NCBI GenBank assembly: GCA_002633025.1
Contig: NMRB01000738.1
Location: forward strand, 51,849-115,848
DNA from: Notospermus geniculatus
Lineage: Eukaryota; Nemertea; Pilidiophora; Heteronemertea; Lineidae
Length of the DNA: 64,000 bases
Direction of reading: 5' to 3'
Below the pieces are notes generated by a model. The model made no database searches, was not told the DNA's origin, and saw only the letters and a program-made list of their open reading frames with translations. Shown one piece after another: positions 46,611 through 60,100 of the stretch. Numbering within the stretch: the stretch's first letter is position 1; each line of letters opens with the position of its first letter. The position numbers and the translations under genes were made by a program.

Positions 46611-46756
46611 GTGTGGTGTCAAGGTCATTGACCTACGGGTATATACCTACAAAGTTTCAGGTCTATAGTCCCAGAGGTTACGAAGCGTACCCTGCTAACT
46701 CGGACAACAACGGATGCCACGTCATGACTAAAGCTCACCCGGGGTGAGCTAAAAAG
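46611..46756. repeat. Dispersed repeat ending in a GAGCTCACC hairpin, copy 1
   Basis: Shares GACCT..GGGTATAT, CAAGTTTCAG/CAAAGTTTCAG, AGGTTACGAAGCGTACC-like text and a terminal AAAGCTCACCCGGGGTGAGC hairpin with the sequence at 62114-62275. Probably the 3' tail of a transposable element. Confidence 0.65.
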
Positions 46757-46989
46757 AATTAAGCAACGACCTCATACTTAGGAACTAGTGTATTTCTTGA
46801 ACTCCTAACTTTTGCAAATTAATGGATATGTACATAATACCTTTACACTTTAATATACCATTCGTTCATGACACAATACCTCGCTCGGTTAGGTAGGCCT
46901 AGGCCTTGGCCGTATTCCGCCAAGGGTAGGCCTACCATGACCTCAAACGAGTCCATTCTGACACAATCCAGAACAACAATATTTTGCCT

Positions 46990-47239
46990 CCTATATACAC
47001 GATCTCAGGCTAATAACAGGTGGCTTACACAGCCCCTTCATACTGCAGCACAGTGTCTAAGGCACTTCACACTATATTACATGTATCCCAGTCTTTCCAC
47101 TTCATCGGTGCATCACTTTATCCTTTCAGACCAGTGGAGAGTAGAAAGGGGCAACTTATTAACCAGGAATTGAACCCTTGGCCTCTTGGACATGAGTCCG
47201 ATGCTCGAACCACTGCACCACCGACCCTCTTACCACTGC
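46990..47239 (-). repeat. tRNA-derived SINE candidate
   Basis: On the minus strand the head reads GTGGTGCAGTGGTTCGAGCA (A-box like), then GGACTCATGTCCAAGAGGCC, then GGGTTCAATTCC (B-box like), followed by a tRNA-unrelated body. A second A-box-like string, AGTGGCGCAGTGGTAAGAG, lies directly upstream, so the head looks partly duplicated. The body limit near 46990 is approximate. Confidence 0.55.
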
Positions 47240-48120
47240 GCCACTACTAGTATGTCCCCAGTAAACTGCAACCTGTTAAGTGTTACATGTACACGGCAGT
47301 CTTGCACACTTATAAGGTGGTAATGTAAAGGTGCTATTGTCCCTGAATGAGGTGACTCTTTTTCCCTCCCCACCTTGATAAGACTGGTGTCCTGTCCAAC
47401 TTAGCCAGTGGTGACACCGAGGCTGGACTGATACAATATCGAAACAAAAATGGCCGCCATGCTTTCATCACTTGAGAAGTTCGACGTGCTGTTATAGCGC
47501 GACTAACCCTTCATGAGGCATGTCAGTAACATGCGTCAACTCATTCGTTTATGTGTAGCAAACACTCCCCATACCTAATTTGTAACTTAGACCATTCAAA
47601 TACATGTACCGGTAGATAGATTTGAACAGTCTTTCGAGCATATACGACGTTGCTTAAAGGTCAAAAGTTACGTTGGCAGTCGCGAAATACAAAACCTAAC
47701 GCACACTGTCGGGATTTAATGTGGTTCCATCAAGGTTGAGATCATGAACTAGCACATTAGAACTAAAATTTCGAGTGTTTTGGTACTGAGCAGCAAAATT
47801 TAGGTCAGACCTGTCGAACAGGCTTCCATTGATATGGGTCTAATCCACATTAACTTTGGTCACACAATGCGTCGTCCAACCCTTTCACTCTCAAGAGACA
47901 AAATTCAATTCATTTATGATGCTGAGTAACTTAAAATCTTTACTTTCTAAAGCTGACCTATTTCTATTACCCTACTGCACAGAGTGACAAAAACACCTGC
48001 CAGTATATACTCAGTCAGTACATACTGACCGAGTATTGCTCACCGTACTGGAACAAAACGAGCTGTCAGTGAGTTGACCAATAGGTGTCACTACGGCCCA
48101 ATTCAATGCATATAGCAGAC

Positions 48121-48203
48121 CCATTCATTCCTGATTGAGCACCAATCAAGAGAAGTTTCTTTTGTATTGGTCCGCTAGAACTGTGCTGCCATCTTTTGGC
48201 AAT
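48121..48203. repeat. Dispersed repeat, copy 2 of an inverted pair
   Basis: Contains ATTCCTGATTGAGCACC, GAAGTTTCTTTTGTATTGG and CCGCTAGAACTGTGCTGCC, the inverse of 5681-5763 with a few substitutions. Confidence 0.6.
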
Positions 48204-49566
48204 ACGCACGACTGACTGCTCCTTTTAGATATCTGTCTTCCTCAGCTCCTCACGGTTGAACGACAGTGACACCAAGGATGTATTTTCGGTATATGGTGTC
48301 TGGAGATGTTGGTTGAAGAATGACGGGCATTTGTACTTACCGGTAATCTACCTGTGCACTGTGGCGCAGCATGTCTATTTTGTCACTCTATGCGGTGGGG
48401 TAATGGAAATAGGTCAGCTTTAAAGGGAAAATTGACAGAGAATCTCCTCAAGAAGGCTTCAACCATTAAATGCAGCTATAGAAGCATTATGTGCAGTGCC
48501 CAAGCCAATTATATAAACTTTGCTTTTTTTCTCTTAAATACAAAGAATTCATCATATTCAGCGTAACATCATTTAGCCTTGTTAACACGCACAACCCAGG
48601 ATTTTCATACAATGGGTTTGAGGACTTGCCATTGTTAACATAACAATCCTTCACGTAAGGTTCTCAAAGACTTATAACAAGAACAATTGTAGCTTTTTAC
48701 ATGGTAGCGTAGAGTATGCAAAGCACTGCATGAAGAATTTGATGCCCTAGCTAGGTGTAGAAGTTGAGGACTAGCTTAGCATGTTACATGTATTGCACAC
48801 TTTGGAGAACCGTTAAATATCATGAAATATCTCAAATGATAGTAGACAGTCAGCGCTCTTTGCCAGTTTCCCAGAGTCCTCAAATGAGGACTTTCCCTCC
48901 TCAAATCAGCAATAACAGACAGTCAGCGTTCTTTGTCAGCTTCCTATGGCCTTTCGCTCTTCAATCCATTAACTGTGTAATTTTTTTTAGTTCTAATTTT
49001 CCTTTCTTAAAAAAATTGCCAAAAAAAGTATTTGACACACAAGATTCCAGACGTGATATAACGTCCTACGCACTGTGAAGCGCCATTTTCTTGCAAGACG
49101 TATTATTACGCCTTACGCAAGCAACAATCCTCGTGTGTTTCCAGGGATTCCCCGGATTTTGTAATGATGTAGTATGACGTCCTCCGCAGTTAACGGGTTA
49201 AAAACAGCAAACGCTGACACTCTGCATCTTTGCCGATTTCTTAAGTCCTCAGGGGAGGGTTTTCCTCAATGAAAAGCTGTTTCGTTTTTCTCGATTATTT
49301 CGATTATACATCGAATGCATGAAATCTTTGGTCTATAGTTTTTTATATCTAATTCAGCTAACTACATGTACATGTGTAGGCTATGTTTTTTAGATTATGT
49401 CTTATTATATTCGCCTTAATGCAGGGTAGCCTACAGGTTAGTATAATGTCAAATAAGAGAGAGCATGTACACTTGTACTGTTGCATCGTCAATGTTTTGA
49501 CAAAGTTTAAGAATCATCCATGAAAAGCACTATGGAATACAGGTACAGTGGAACCTGAAAGACACA

Positions 49567-49883
49567 CATGAGAGAAATTAGCTGAGCAAAACGTCATTCG
49601 AGGATTTTTAGAGGATTTTTGGATTAAAATGGACAGTACACTTTTACGGCGATGTGACATGGAATGCCGTCATGTGATTTTCACGCACGCTCTATCGCAA
49701 AATGACGCGAGTCAAATGATGCACTCTCCGCCGCACACGGTGAGGTTTTTCCTCACGAGGAAAAAATATCAAACGTGTTGAATATTTTGGCAGTTGAGGC
49801 AAAAAAGAAATCCGCCGCACACGAGAGGAAACTGACTGAGTAAAAATCCTCGAATGACATTTTGCTCAGCTAATTCTCTCATG
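49567..49883. mobile_element. TIR element with 42-bp arms
   Basis: CATGAGAGAAATTAGCTGAG then CAAAACGTCATTCGAGGATT at the left is mirrored almost perfectly at the right (AATCCTCGAATGACATTTTG then CTCAGCTAATTCTCTCATG). The interior has a second small palindrome of CCGCCGCACAC and CCTCACGAGGAAAAA motifs. Non-coding. Just to the left is a lone TACAGTGGAACCT, a pogo-type end. Confidence 0.75.
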
Positions 49884-51128
49884 CGCGGCAGGCTTTAGCG
49901 CCAAGTTTGCAAGATTTGAACCACATATACATGCATAAGGATAAATTACCTGTAATAAATAATTTGATAGATTTCAGAAGAAGTGTTTGTTGAACATGAA
50001 GCATCAGAGTATGAGATGTAGCAAAGCTGGAGAGTATAGAGTCTATGCCATAAGGAATTCATTCTTAGTATAGGAATGAAGGAAAGAGGTTATCATACAT
50101 GTACTCTGTTCCACAGATTCACCGACTTGAAAAAAATATCTGAAAGTAATTGCATAATTTGTGGCATTGACCACGAGGAAAAAATATAAAAATAAGCGTA
50201 GGGGAAAAAATATAAAAATATTTCATAGTCTGCTTGAAAAATTATGGAAAACCACAGAGGTGACTGAAACAGGGTCATTGTAACACTGTTTAACAGGACT
50301 GCAGGTCGGGACTTCAATGTCCTTCGGGACTTCCATGGATGGGATTTAGGCACCTTGACTACCAAGGGTTGTGACATCCCTCCACCCTCCAACTACGCTC
50401 GCACAAACCCTTGACGAATTTCGCTGTGGTAAGCTGTTTTCAATCGGATGTTCCTGTTTGTGGACTGTCTCCCGCTGTTGGTTTTATAATAACGTTCCTC
50501 ATCATAGCTTATCATTGACATTTGCAATGAATGTTAAAATTTATAAATACCATGTCAGTCTTTCTGTACAACAACCTCCTGATTGTAGAAAATTTTGTTA
50601 TTTTTGTTCAATGGCAACTCGAGGCGCGAGGGAAACACAAATCACGCAGTGCTTCACGATTGAAATCTGCAGGAGCTCAATGTAGTTGAGCTCCTCAAAG
50701 GCTCGAGGAGAGCTGTTCGCACTCGTGAAATCTGATGGTCAGTTACTTCAAGGATGCCGAGGAGCGCGGTCAATCGAGCCTCGGTGAAATTTTGCGGGCA
50801 TGAGGCATGGCGCGTGATTGCACCAGTCTCACATGAAACACTGATCACGGCGAAGTTCTCCATGGGTTTGTGCATACGAAGTATGGGGTAGTACAGACAC
50901 ATGGTAGGCCATGACGGCTTTTAGGATACTACTCCATTTCAGAGGGTAAGTTGCCAAGAAAGTGGATCAACTGCCACATTTCAGAAGGGGAGTACAAAAC
51001 TTTACAAAAAAATTCATAAACCTCTGCACGTCCATCCCATCAGAGCATCAGTACGGATTCGATGTCTCAGTTCAACTGGTATATTGCATTACAGATATTC
51101 GAGCACAATTTTCTAGGATCTACTTGGA

Positions 51129-54100
51129 TTATACAGCTGGTGGTGATGAGGGACTTTTACACGTATATGACAGCTGGGCATATCCAATAAGTGATTTTTC
51201 GTCGCTTATCTCGTTTGATTTGCACCCGGCTTTCTGAAACGAGAATAGAAATTAATACAATAGTCAAATTTTGAAAAGTGAATTGAGAGCTGAGCACTGA
51301 ATATGGCATTCTAAAGTATGATTCACCCTAACTTCACCTTTATGCATATGGGCCCAGGGGTAGCGACAGGTGCCAGGCACCAATGTTTCCAATACCAATC
51401 TGACAGCCTTGGGTTAACAGATGGCACAACATAATATGATTACAAAAATTAGAAAATCTAAGTGCGAAACATGTGTAGAAGTAGTGTCAATAAGAAAATA
51501 AAATAAACATTGGCTGAAGTTCTAATGATGTATTCCTTAAACCGGTTTTCTGTCTTTATGACATTTTCAAAAGAAAATGTCATAAAGACAGAAAACCGGT
51601 TTAAGGAATACATCATGAATACATCATTAGAACTTCAGCCAATGTTTATTTTATTTTCTTATGATTACAAATACATGTATACAAGTTTCATGCCCGATGT
51701 GTATTCTGAGAATTGTACTTACGACGGCAAATGTAATAGTCTTATTAGGAGATGGGTCTTCGATCATCTTCCGCAAATTGGCCGCGACGGCGCATCTATC
51801 TTTGCCATCGACAAGGCCAGCCTCAACAAGCTCGAGAGCTACACTCTCTGATGTGTCTGTAACGCAGAGAGAGTTGCAAGAATGCAGTTGATGTCAATAA
51901 TGACACCACTGAAAACAAGCAGCACTGACTTGGGACCACACCCAGAACCTCTGTGGTGATCCAACGATTAGATGACGTCATCCTGGCCTGATGACGTCAC
52001 TGCCGCGATCCCTGCAGCATCCTTGCCTGGTCCAGGACGTCCTGACATCATTACGTGATGTACTGTCGTTGTTGCAAATTAGAAGGCGCAGAGCCGCTGC
52101 TGGGTGCAATGGAGCGAGTTGGGACAAGTTGAATAAAAAGTTGAGATTGCGTACTCGTATTAAGTAATATTCGCCTTTCTGACCCAGGAACAGCGAAAAC
52201 ATTTCACCCCAAAGGTGATGTTTTCCTCCAACAAGGTAAAACTTGTGTTCCAATCTCCAAGTCCAACTCACACAGCCGGGCAAACTTACCGACATTAGGA
52301 GTGAAGTCAAATCGTATATCATTCAATTCTCTCTTTTCGTTCCTTAACCTTAATACCAGACTCATGGGTTTGCCGGGCTCGACGTCTGGTTTGCTAGCAC
52401 CATCCTGTTCTGGGAATGATGGCATCGAACTCTTCACCCGTGGAGACTGGAAAAGATCATGACACCGATGAAATGGCGTGACCGACGAGCCCATGCGACT
52501 GGAAGGACTAACATCCCGTCATATGCACTAAAAGACAATAAATAGCAGAATTTGTTGACGGCTCTTCCGCTTTTGAAACATCCCCACCTTCAGACGTCTT
52601 ACCCTCTCGGCAGTTACAGCTGCCATCCCTTCCTCGGAATGCTCATCCAGTTCCTCATCTGACCACTCCCACTCTCCATCTTCCGTCTTGTGCAGACGCC
52701 CGCTCGATCCTGGGACACGCTTCACCTGCAAGAGTAGACATATTGAATTGTGAGATCGTGGCCAATTGAAATCCCCATGCTGGTCAAAATCTAATCCTGG
52801 AATGTCATTCAAAAGATACATTTCAAACTGAAAGCGTAAACGATAGACAGTAGCCAAGAAATGAAACATAAATTGCAATCGAGCTTCATGGGTATAGAAG
52901 ACATAGATTAAAGTAAAATCTCCTTTCATTCAGTCTAATCTAGTTTATTTCAGAGGTACATTGGCCTTCCTCCGAACACATTTATGACCTGTCACCGCAA
53001 AACCAGTACCGGGCACTAAGTCGCTCCGATGTTGGCAGGTTGAGACCAACGTTTTGTCAATTTCAGTAGGCCTTGGCTTATTGTCTGTCTTCTGTAAAAT
53101 TTGAGTGATTGGATTTCTTCCTTTACATGTATCTCCTGGACTTGTTTTGGTTCATCATGTTCATCCTGGTTCATATCTAGTGTGACTTTAAGATGGGTTT
53201 TGCTGTGACAGGTCACATTTATGCTGTGACAGGTCACATTTATGCTAACTTACACTACAGCCTAGTGGCCATGTGCAATACCTGGAACTAACTTGACACA
53301 GGGTTCTGCCGCTGCTGGTCGGTGCCGGACGTTCCTGTCCAGGGTGCAGAAATGCTGACTGGCACTCGGCCAAAAAAAGAGTATTTTCCGACCATCAGAA
53401 CTAACGAAGTGTGCCACAAGAGATGCCCGCCACACACACTTCCGAATTTCCTTTCTGTTCCCATTCACCAAGTGTGCTTCCCGGCGGGGCTTCCTAACAG
53501 TACACAGTTCTGACCAATGACAGTGACAACGGCAGGCTGTCAAAGTTGCACCAGAGTGGATCAGGGTCATTTTGATGCCAAATGAGCTCATTATTTTGAC
53601 TCTCAGGTGCCAGGAAATCGCATTTCAGCAAGTCTAGATTTCAAATATTTTTGGGAGGGCCTCCAGACCCCTTTATGACTGACACTCGTTCAGTCTTGAG
53701 CAGAACCCTGTTGACAGTGACAATGAAAGTGACCACCTACATGTGCACTTGAGGTAAAGAGCAGACAGAGGTAGACATGGTAGAGNGGGCGGATTTTGCC
53801 GTCGGTATTTTTAAGAGGGGCGGGCCGCCCTTTTTTTAACTGGTTTGGAGAACACTGCTATGGGCCTCCGCCTCTTCAAGAGGCTGAAGGCCATAGGTCT
53901 CTGACGTTCCCTCTGTGGGAATTGGTATCGGTTATATGTTCATCTGGTTGAAAAGGTCATAAGATTACCAAACAGTGACTCTGCATTTGAAAATTGGTAC
54001 AGGCCTAATGTAAAGATGGCATCAAAAATTGGTCAACTTGAGATTTTTGTCCAGAAAGGGAGGGGAGGGGTGACTACAAGATGACTACAACCATAGTGCC

Positions 54101-57100
54101 CATTGGCATTGAAGTTATATTGTCAACTTTCAGCTCTTCCCATGCTGGAACCCAAGTCACCATCAGAAGAAAGATGATTTTTGAGTTAAGTTTAGTGAAT
54201 GACAGAGAGATGTATGCAGGGTGTCTACAGCATGTGGAGCACCAAATTTAAGACCTTTTTAAGACTTTTTAAGACTACGTATCGGCAAAATTTAAGACCT
54301 ATTTTCTTTAAATGAAAGCCCCTTTATACAGCCCCCGACAGTGTTTCTGACAGGAAAAATATGGTACGGATCAATGTGGCCACCGAAGGCAGGTGCCAAG
54401 GGGGGTCTGGGTCTGGCCTCCCCCAGAAAAATTTGGATTTTAGAAGCCTGGAGATGTGATTTCCCGGCATTTCAGAGCCAAATTCCGAGAACAGAACAGC
54501 CAACAAAATACATGTAGTGCCATCAACAGGAAACAGGTCAAAATTAAGACCTTTTTAAGACCTTCTTACAAAAATTGTCAAATTTAAGACTTTTTAAGGC
54601 CTTAAAAGTGGAATTTCCAAATTTAAGACTTTTTAAGACTTGTAGACACCCTGTGTATGCCATTAAAGGGTTAAAAAGGGCCTTCACCAATTGACGGACA
54701 CATGAATGAATAAGAATGGTTGACAGTTCCACATTCAACGTTAATTTGATAGGGCCTACTTGACATGCACATAACTCCAAAATATGTTTAAACAATTCTA
54801 CCAAGTGCAAAAAATTTACAAGTTAACATCCTTGATGAGTGCTATTTGTGACTGAAGGCCTTATTCCAGGGTGTGCCTAGAAAGGTTTCCCGGAGACACT
54901 GGGGTAATAACGTGAAGTGCCTTGAGACTATTGCAGTGGAAACCGTCGTTCTAATATGTGAGCCACTCTGGCAAAACCAGATGCCTGTTGCTCTTACCTT
55001 GGCAGGTTGAGACCAAATGTTTGTCAGTTTCAATATTGTCTGCCTACATGTATTATGAAATCTGACAGAATCTATTTCTTCCATTCTCTCCTGGTGTCAT
55101 CTTTAGTTCGTTAAGGCTCAACTTCTGAGCGACGATCGTCTTGTTTTGCCAGAGCGGTTCATATATTGTCTACTGTGTCTACAATTCAAGCATATTTTGG
55201 AGTGTGTTCACACGTAAATGATTAGTTTCCCTAATGATTTTTGAGCTCCTATTATTCCTACACCGTGTCGTACGCTCATGATTTGAGTAACCTACACCAG
55301 GGGGCAGTAGATGCTTGTGTCGACTAAGCAGTAATTTTGATATGGGCACTGAATCCATCTCATCCACATCCTGAAAAGGAAAATAACCTTTCAAGAACCG
55401 ACTGTCAGAAAAAAGTACATGCGCTGAAAGTGCCCAAAGTGGCTTTCGGGCAGTATCACAAGGCACAGATCCAAGCAGGGTTTCTGCCAGAGATGAGAAT
55501 GGGGAGAATTCCATTCGCAAAAAAATTATTGGTGGATAAATCGATCTCAAAATTTTCAGAAAGAAAGATTTTTTTTCGTTAAAAACTTGTTTTTTCTTTT
55601 CAAAATATCATAACATCATCTTGTTGTCTTGCAGTCTATTTTCATTACCGGTAGTTTTTTTCTGTTTCTTAATGATTCAAGTTCTATTTCGTGAGGCAAA
55701 TGCATTTTCATAACGACCGACACAAGCAGCAGCGAATTGCCGGCAAATCACAGGAGAAAACAAAACCGTCAGATGCCTCGGAATCATGTCTCAGGGACTG
55801 GTTAAAAATCCAAATTTTGCTGGGCGAGGGCCCCCCTGAACCCCGCCATGGTCCATCCCCAAAATATTTTTTTCTGGCAGCAACCCTGCCAATGGGGTCA
55901 AGGCCCCCCGCACCCACCTTCAACTGCTGTTGTGGCTGCCATCATCATCACCCCCCCCCCCATCCTGCAAACACCCACCCCTACTCACTGAGACTCCACA
56001 ATGAACGTGATGGAAATGGCACATTATCATATCATGACACAACACATGGACTGAACCCTTAGTATTAAATCTCAACACAAAAGTCAGTACCACAAGAAGT
56101 GCTGGCAATGAAGGTCGCTAGGCAAAAAGCAAAACGATAAAGGTATAACAGCAACGAACATCTGGAACTGCAAAAGCAAAAATATGTGTTAGTTTCCATC
56201 GACTGCAGAGAAATCTTGAAATAAAATCCTCATTTTTGCCATGTTTTAGTTTTTGCAGGCTAATGGGATCTAGGATCCGATGCCCCATGCTGTCAGATGG
56301 TTTTCCAGGGCTGCAAAGCACAAGAACTCTGCGATATGCTTTTTGTCCAGGTCCAGCACCCAAGAAAATTATTTTTTTTTTCGATTTAGCACCAAGCCCG
56401 AAAATGTTACACCTGGACAAATTCCTGAAACTGGTAATGGTTTTTCCATAAGAGCACCGGGCCAAATTTTGCTCCTGGCCATGTCAAAACTGGAAATTAA
56501 GACTAAATCATGACGAAGTATGGTTGGGCATCTGGTCAAATGAAGTGGTTGTGCAGAATACTGCAGTGAATGACACGTTACAAGATCATCTAAGCCTTGA
56601 AGTGAGTGTCTGCCCTAAAGCACGCCCGACCATGGAGACTTGGGGAGCATCCATTTAAAGTACGTATGCACTGAGGGAGGAGGGGGTCTACAAAAAAGCG
56701 TACACCATGCGTACGGGGGGGGGGGGGGGGGGNNNNATTCATTGAGTATAAAGTAGTCCCTTGGCGTACGCCCGCACAGGGGGAGGGAGGTTTGAGCCAA
56801 TGCGTACAAGGTGTGTACGGGGGGGAAGGGGTCTAAAAATCGGCGTTTTAGTACGTACGTACTGCGTACTTAATGGATGCTCCCTTGGCCACAAGAGCAC
56901 GACCTGTTCTTCACCCATTATCTTTTAAACAATGGTCTCATCAAACTTAGCGTTTCCATCTATGATCCATACAGGTAACTGCATCAAAACTGGGCCAAGG
57001 GCACCAAGCCAGATTTGACATTCACTGCTTTTGTCAGTTAGAAAGACTTGTTGCAGAAACGCTCAAAACTAAGCAATAACTCAACATAATACCAGCATTC

Positions 57101-60100
57101 TGACCATTTCTTCCATGTTGTCTTGTACAAGTGATTCGTTGTCACCATCTCTGATTGGGAAAACTTCCAAAGGCTCAGGGAACAGATTCGCTAACGACGG
57201 TGGTGCGACTATTTGGCGGCTGGACGATCCCAACATCCCCTGAACTTCAGCCGAGGCGTTTAACGGCGGCAATGCACCTGATTCAGGCAACACGAGGGGA
57301 CGACCGGTGTCTACATTCATCTGAACTTCTGACAAACTCTGTTCCTGTTGTTTACTCGGCTCAGTCATGTCAGTGTGGATATACCTCGCTGGGAGTGACC
57401 TCCGCCTCGATTGCGAGTCTGACATAACGTGATCTGGTTTTATAGCATGAAGATCTCCGCCACTGGAAAAAGGCCCAGGGGAGGATTGTGGCCCTTCTTT
57501 TTCGGTTATGGGAGGCACAGAGTCAGAGTCTGTGCAGGGCTCATCGGGCTGACATTCAGCGGTTCCTGTGCAGGACTCATCAGGCTGACATTCAGCGGTT
57601 CCTGTGGAGGACTCATCAGGCTGACATTCAGCAGTTCCTGTGGAGGACTCATCAGGCTGACATTCAGCGGTTCCTGGCATTGGCGTTGTATAATTTCCAT
57701 CAGATTCTTCATCTTGCTGAATTACATTTAAAGAATTCGGTCGTGATTCACGATTTTCCTGCTCAAAAGGAAGAGCTTGTTGCGAGGGCGGACTTTGACT
57801 CGAAAAAGTTCCCGATTGTGCCTCTTGGGATGGGAAATCAGTGCCATCATCAGCTTCATCGTCAAAAAAATTTTGCAACATACTCATGCCCGAGCCCATT
57901 TGAAGCGACAGAAGAGACTTTGGGGGGCTTCGGGGATTCCCTTTTAGAGATTGTCCATATGGGGAAGACCATCGCCTTCTGAAATGTTCGCCGATGTCGG
58001 GGATTGATAGTTTCGGCTGAAAGAAATGGGAATTGCGTCACATGTGCATCCCTTGTCTTATGACTGAGTGGAAGAACTGAGTCCCTTTCACTTCCAGTCT
58101 TTCAATAAATCTTGGTAACTTTGCCAATGCGATTATTCCAACTATTCGCATAAGGTGGACCCTCTGTGTCGACAGAACAAGGCACCTATCTAAGCTAAGA
58201 AAACTCACTAATGCAGCCTGTTCTGTCTGAGCACTAGGGATACATGTAGGGGCATAATTCAGATTTGAAGCACATATCCATGAAATCAAGACCGCAGCGT
58301 CCAATGAGGTACCCTCTTCTCTGCCAGTTCCACCTTGATGCATGCCATACGAACTAAACACTAGTAATATTTTCAGCAAATAGACAGCAATAAACAAATA
58401 CAAACAGAAAGATAAATTATAAAGACAAAGAGTGGTCATGGAGACCACCACGTATAAAAGACTCAGAAAGAGCCACTTCCTTAAATTTTCAAGAATTAGT
58501 AAAACTAAGGAGTACCCCTGACAATGCAGTGAAATAAAGTGCAAAATTTTCTTGAATCTATCAACTGGTCTACTGGAAAGAAAGAGGATCAAAATGTCAT
58601 CATTGCTAAGAAAACAAAAGACGTCATCCAATGAACAAACAACTTTAAACACAAATCTATTTGGTAAGGACAAAAGTAAATTAAAGCGAACAAACTTTGC
58701 AAACCAAAGGTCGCTTTTTACAATATTGCTCTCTGCTACCTACCTTCTGTGGTTTATTTGGTGGGCCATCTGCCAGCAGACTTTTGATGAGAAAAGCCTT
58801 GTCTTTAGCTTTCTTGAAAAAATCGTGCTTAAGTAATTCTTTCGCTGTCATTCTGCAAACATATAATAAAAAATAAATTATTCCACTGACGTGCACCACT
58901 GCACAGGCCACAAAAATGATGAAATCTCTTCTTTTAAAAGGGCTTCATGAATAAGGGCCTAGGAAACCCATTTTGTTTACGAAACTTCAATGATGCGTAG
59001 CGGACCACTGACCTTTCTGATGCATCCTTCTTGAGACAGCCAGACACCATTTTCCTAAATGTCCGACTGTAATTCTTGTACAAAGACTTATTCTCAGCAC
59101 CAGATTCGAGCGTTGGTGGCTCATTTTGTAACGTCAACATTAGAACCTGCAATGCAAAAGTCATCATTATATGCCATTCTATTTTAAGTGTAGGCTACAC
59201 ATCTCACATTCCCCGAGTACCGGTACATACACTATGTACACTTTGGAAGTGACTATTACAACATTATGCTGGTAATTTATTCATGACCTCAAAAGAAAAT
59301 TTCAAGTTAGAGACTACATGAGTTAACGAGATAAAGTGTTCAGAAATCCACATAATTTGTGCAAAAGGTTGAAATTTCAGTTACCTTCATTGGTGGATAT
59401 TTGTGATATGGAGCAGCCCCTGTTGCTAGCTCAATAGCCGTGATACCGAAACTCCAAATATCAGCTTTGTAACTGTAGCCAGACACCTAGAAAAAACAAT
59501 TGAATACAGTGGAACCTCCCTTAGCGAACACCTTTGCAAGGAGAACATCTCTCTATTAAGGACACCAAAGTTCAGTCCCAAATTGACCGTTTCTATTCAC
59601 TTTGACCTCTGTAATCAGGACACCTTTCAATTAAGGACAGCATTCATCAGTCCCAGAGGTGTCCTTAATAGAGAGGTTCCACTGCACTTGATGGAATAAC
59701 TGGGATAGCGCCATTGATTGAGATCCATCCATATCATCATCATTGAATATTATCATGTACAGAACATGAAACATCAAAATGCAAAGTCATGATTCAATGG
59801 ATTGCTCAACGCAATGCAAACTGCATTCAATGTACATATGTAAGATTCACGATATTCAGCTCTTCGAAATGGAAAACAATTTTGAAGAAATAACCAGTGT
59901 ACAGTATATCTGTGTCATAGCCTTTTTTCAAAATTTTTTTCAAAGAAGTACATGTATAATCTATTCAAGGTAACATTCTTACCTGCTCCATAACTTCTGG
60001 GGCCATCCAACAAGGGGTCCCAACAAAAGTGTATCGCTTGCTGTCCCTCTTGTCCTCCTTGCCAGAATACAATGAGGCTGACACCCCAAAATCTGCAATT

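Larger units (their letters stand above)
46195..51128. other. Intergenic region between the UBX gene and the kinase gene
   Basis: About 4.9 kb. It contains the UBX promoter side (46195-46300, no clear TATA), a dispersed repeat with a GAGCTCACC-type hairpin at 46611-46756, a tRNA-derived SINE candidate at 46990-47239, the inverted copy of the 83-bp repeat at 48121-48203 and a TIR element at 49567-49883. Minus-strand sequence just below 51129 should be the kinase 3' UTR; no canonical polyadenylation signal was found close to the stop. Confidence 0.5.
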
